Part shown: piece after piece, positions 56,316 through 57,157 of the stretch
Layout of the letters: each line of letters opens with the position of its first letter
Position numbering within the stretch: the stretch's first letter is position 1
DNA from: a virus
Reading direction: 5' to 3' (one strand)
Length of the DNA: 57,157 bases
Virus record (IMG/VR): IMGVR_UViG_3300028829_000632
Location: 1-57,157 of that record
Program-made: the position numbers and the translations under genes
The notes under the pieces: model-generated
Database searches by the model: none
Seen by the model: the letters and a program-made list of their open reading frames with translations, nothing else
What the model was told of the DNA's origin: nothing

Positions 56316-57157
56316 CTATTTAATATTTGTGTATTCACCGTCAAGCCCATTTACTTTGAGCTTTTCGGCAGCATATCTTTCAAGTGGAATATTCCATTTC
56401 TGTGCTAGTCGGATATCTTCTTGAGATAACTTAACCTTTTTAGAATTGGATGAGGAGGAACGCGATCCCCCCGAAACCACTTGAGCAGGACTTGACGTAC
56501 TGTCCTGCACACGTTGAATATCTTCCCCAAACTGTTGAGGAAAAGATTGCTTCATTCTGTTACTAATCTCCTGATAAAATTCATTATCATTTGGATCGTA
56601 ACCTTCATTCTTTAGTTCCGCATCAATGGCTAGTGCCGCTGCGGTCATAACATTATTAGTACCAAACCAATCATTCTCTGATGCCCACTCTTCTGCCTTG
56701 GGATCATTGGCAACAGGTCTAGGAGCAACCTGCTGTTGCACTGGCTGTTCTACTGGAGCAGCTTCATAATTACGTTTAGCACTGGAAACATTCTTCAGAT
56801 CACCCTGCGCTTCATTTAGCATTGTCTGAGCTTGAAGAAGTTTTTCCTTCTCGCCATTTTCAAATGCTTCTAAATAAGCTGCCTGAGCTAACTGAATCTT
56901 ATCTGTCAATTGCTTTTCTGAAGCATCGAGACTTAGTTTATTAATCTCCTGTACTTCAGAATGCTTTGTTTTGAGGTTAGTTTCTAATTCCTCATTCTTC
57001 TGCATGAGGGAGTGAATCTGTTCGTCGCGTTCTTTACGCTGACGAATGAGTTGTCGGATACGTTTCTGAGCGCCAGACGTTTCAACTCCATCTAGCTCTG
57101 ACCCACCTTTTTCTTTTTCTTTTTCTTCTTTTTCTTCAGGTGCAGAAACTGCAATAG
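56316..57157 (-). CDS. Probable scaffolding protein, C-terminal part, cut by window end
   Basis: The frame enters from the right end and is open from 57157 to a TAG at 56316. An internal Met lies at 57005 but the gene surely begins further up, as shown by the left-end copy (start 675). The C-terminal third contains AEEWASENDWFGTNNV then Ser-rich and Lys-rich stretches. Coiled-coil-like helices with Gln/Glu/Lys and position before the head genes suggest scaffolding. Confidence 0.6.
   Translation of the reverse strand, partial: IAVSAPEEKEEKEKEKGGSELDGVETSGAQKRIRQLIRQRKERDEQIHSLMQKNEELETNLKTKHSEVQEINKLSLDASEKQLTDKIQLAQAAYLEAFENGEKEKLLQAQTMLNEAQGDLKNVSSAKRNYEAAPVEQPVQQQVAPRPVANDPKAEEWASENDWFGTNNVMTAAALAIDAELKNEGYDPNDNEFYQEISNRMKQSFPQQFGEDIQRVQDSTSSPAQVVSGGSRSSSSNSKKVKLSQEDIRLAQKWNIPLERYAAEKLKVNGLDGEYTNIK
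56577..57157. repeat. Right copy of 581-bp terminal overlap
   Basis: Matches bases 1-581 with 13 substitutions and no gaps; see the left copy. Collapsing the two gives a circular unit of 56,576 bp. Confidence 0.95.

Overview
The window looks like an essentially complete genome of a lytic tailed phage (Caudoviricetes) with podovirus-type virion genes. The first 581 bases recur as the last 581 bases (56577-57157) with 13 substitutions and no gaps, so the molecule closes into a circle (or is circularly permuted) with a unit of 56,576 bp. One gene, a probable scaffolding protein, is cut by the ends. There is no integrase, repressor or phage RNA polymerase that I can recognise. The promoters I can see are bacterial sigma-70 type (TTGNNN, 16-17 bp, TATAAT or TATGAT), so host RNA polymerase is probably used throughout. 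A B12-type ribonucleotide reductase, ThyX, a T7-like replication set, Hsp20, a GroES-like protein and several protein types familiar from marine phages suggest a marine bacterial host, perhaps an alphaproteobacterium. That host is inference.

Layout: transcription diverges from a 591-bp non-coding region (6704-7294) and converges at about 29.06-29.13 kb. Rightward arm (7.3-29.1 kb): about 31 very small early genes with two tRNAs (Leu-UAA, Arg-UCU), many overlapping by 1-20 bases; a SleB-type cell-wall hydrolase; nucleotide and replication genes (HNH nuclease, ThyX, primase-helicase, family A polymerase, SSB, RecB-like exonuclease, GIY-YIG-like protein, DUF3310 protein, class II RNR); Hsp20 as its own transcription unit; a three-gene sugar/methyl-transfer cassette including a Maf/MptE-like protein; a 3-TM holin and the terminase small subunit. 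Leftward arm (6.7 kb to 1, then 57.2 kb down to 29.1 kb): large terminase, portal, GroES-like, scaffold, head proteins, capsid, two connector proteins, a block of small basic proteins, tail fibres and fibre-associated proteins, tail nozzle-like protein, two very large internal virion proteins, and an M15 peptidase with a small membrane protein.

The most unusual content is non-coding. (1) Six copies of a 51-nt bulged hairpin (6967-11977) keep an invariant ACTTA bulge while their stems change by compensating substitutions. They sit between early genes, often sharing the upstream stop codon and, in three cases, followed by the same ribosome-binding leader. (2) Between copies 1 and 2 lies a run of seven different perfect hairpins, all with 3-nt loops, with a perfect DnaA box (TTATCCACA, 7142-7150) among them and a strong promoter (7190-7217) at its end. 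This may be the replication origin and/or a structured leader RNA. (3) Three rightward promoters are predicted to start transcription on the first base of a hairpin, while the terminase promoter would give a leaderless mRNA. Other points of note are a 4-bp tandem duplication that shifts the reading frame in the autochaperone domain of the long tail fibre, and a composition break within that same fibre gene.
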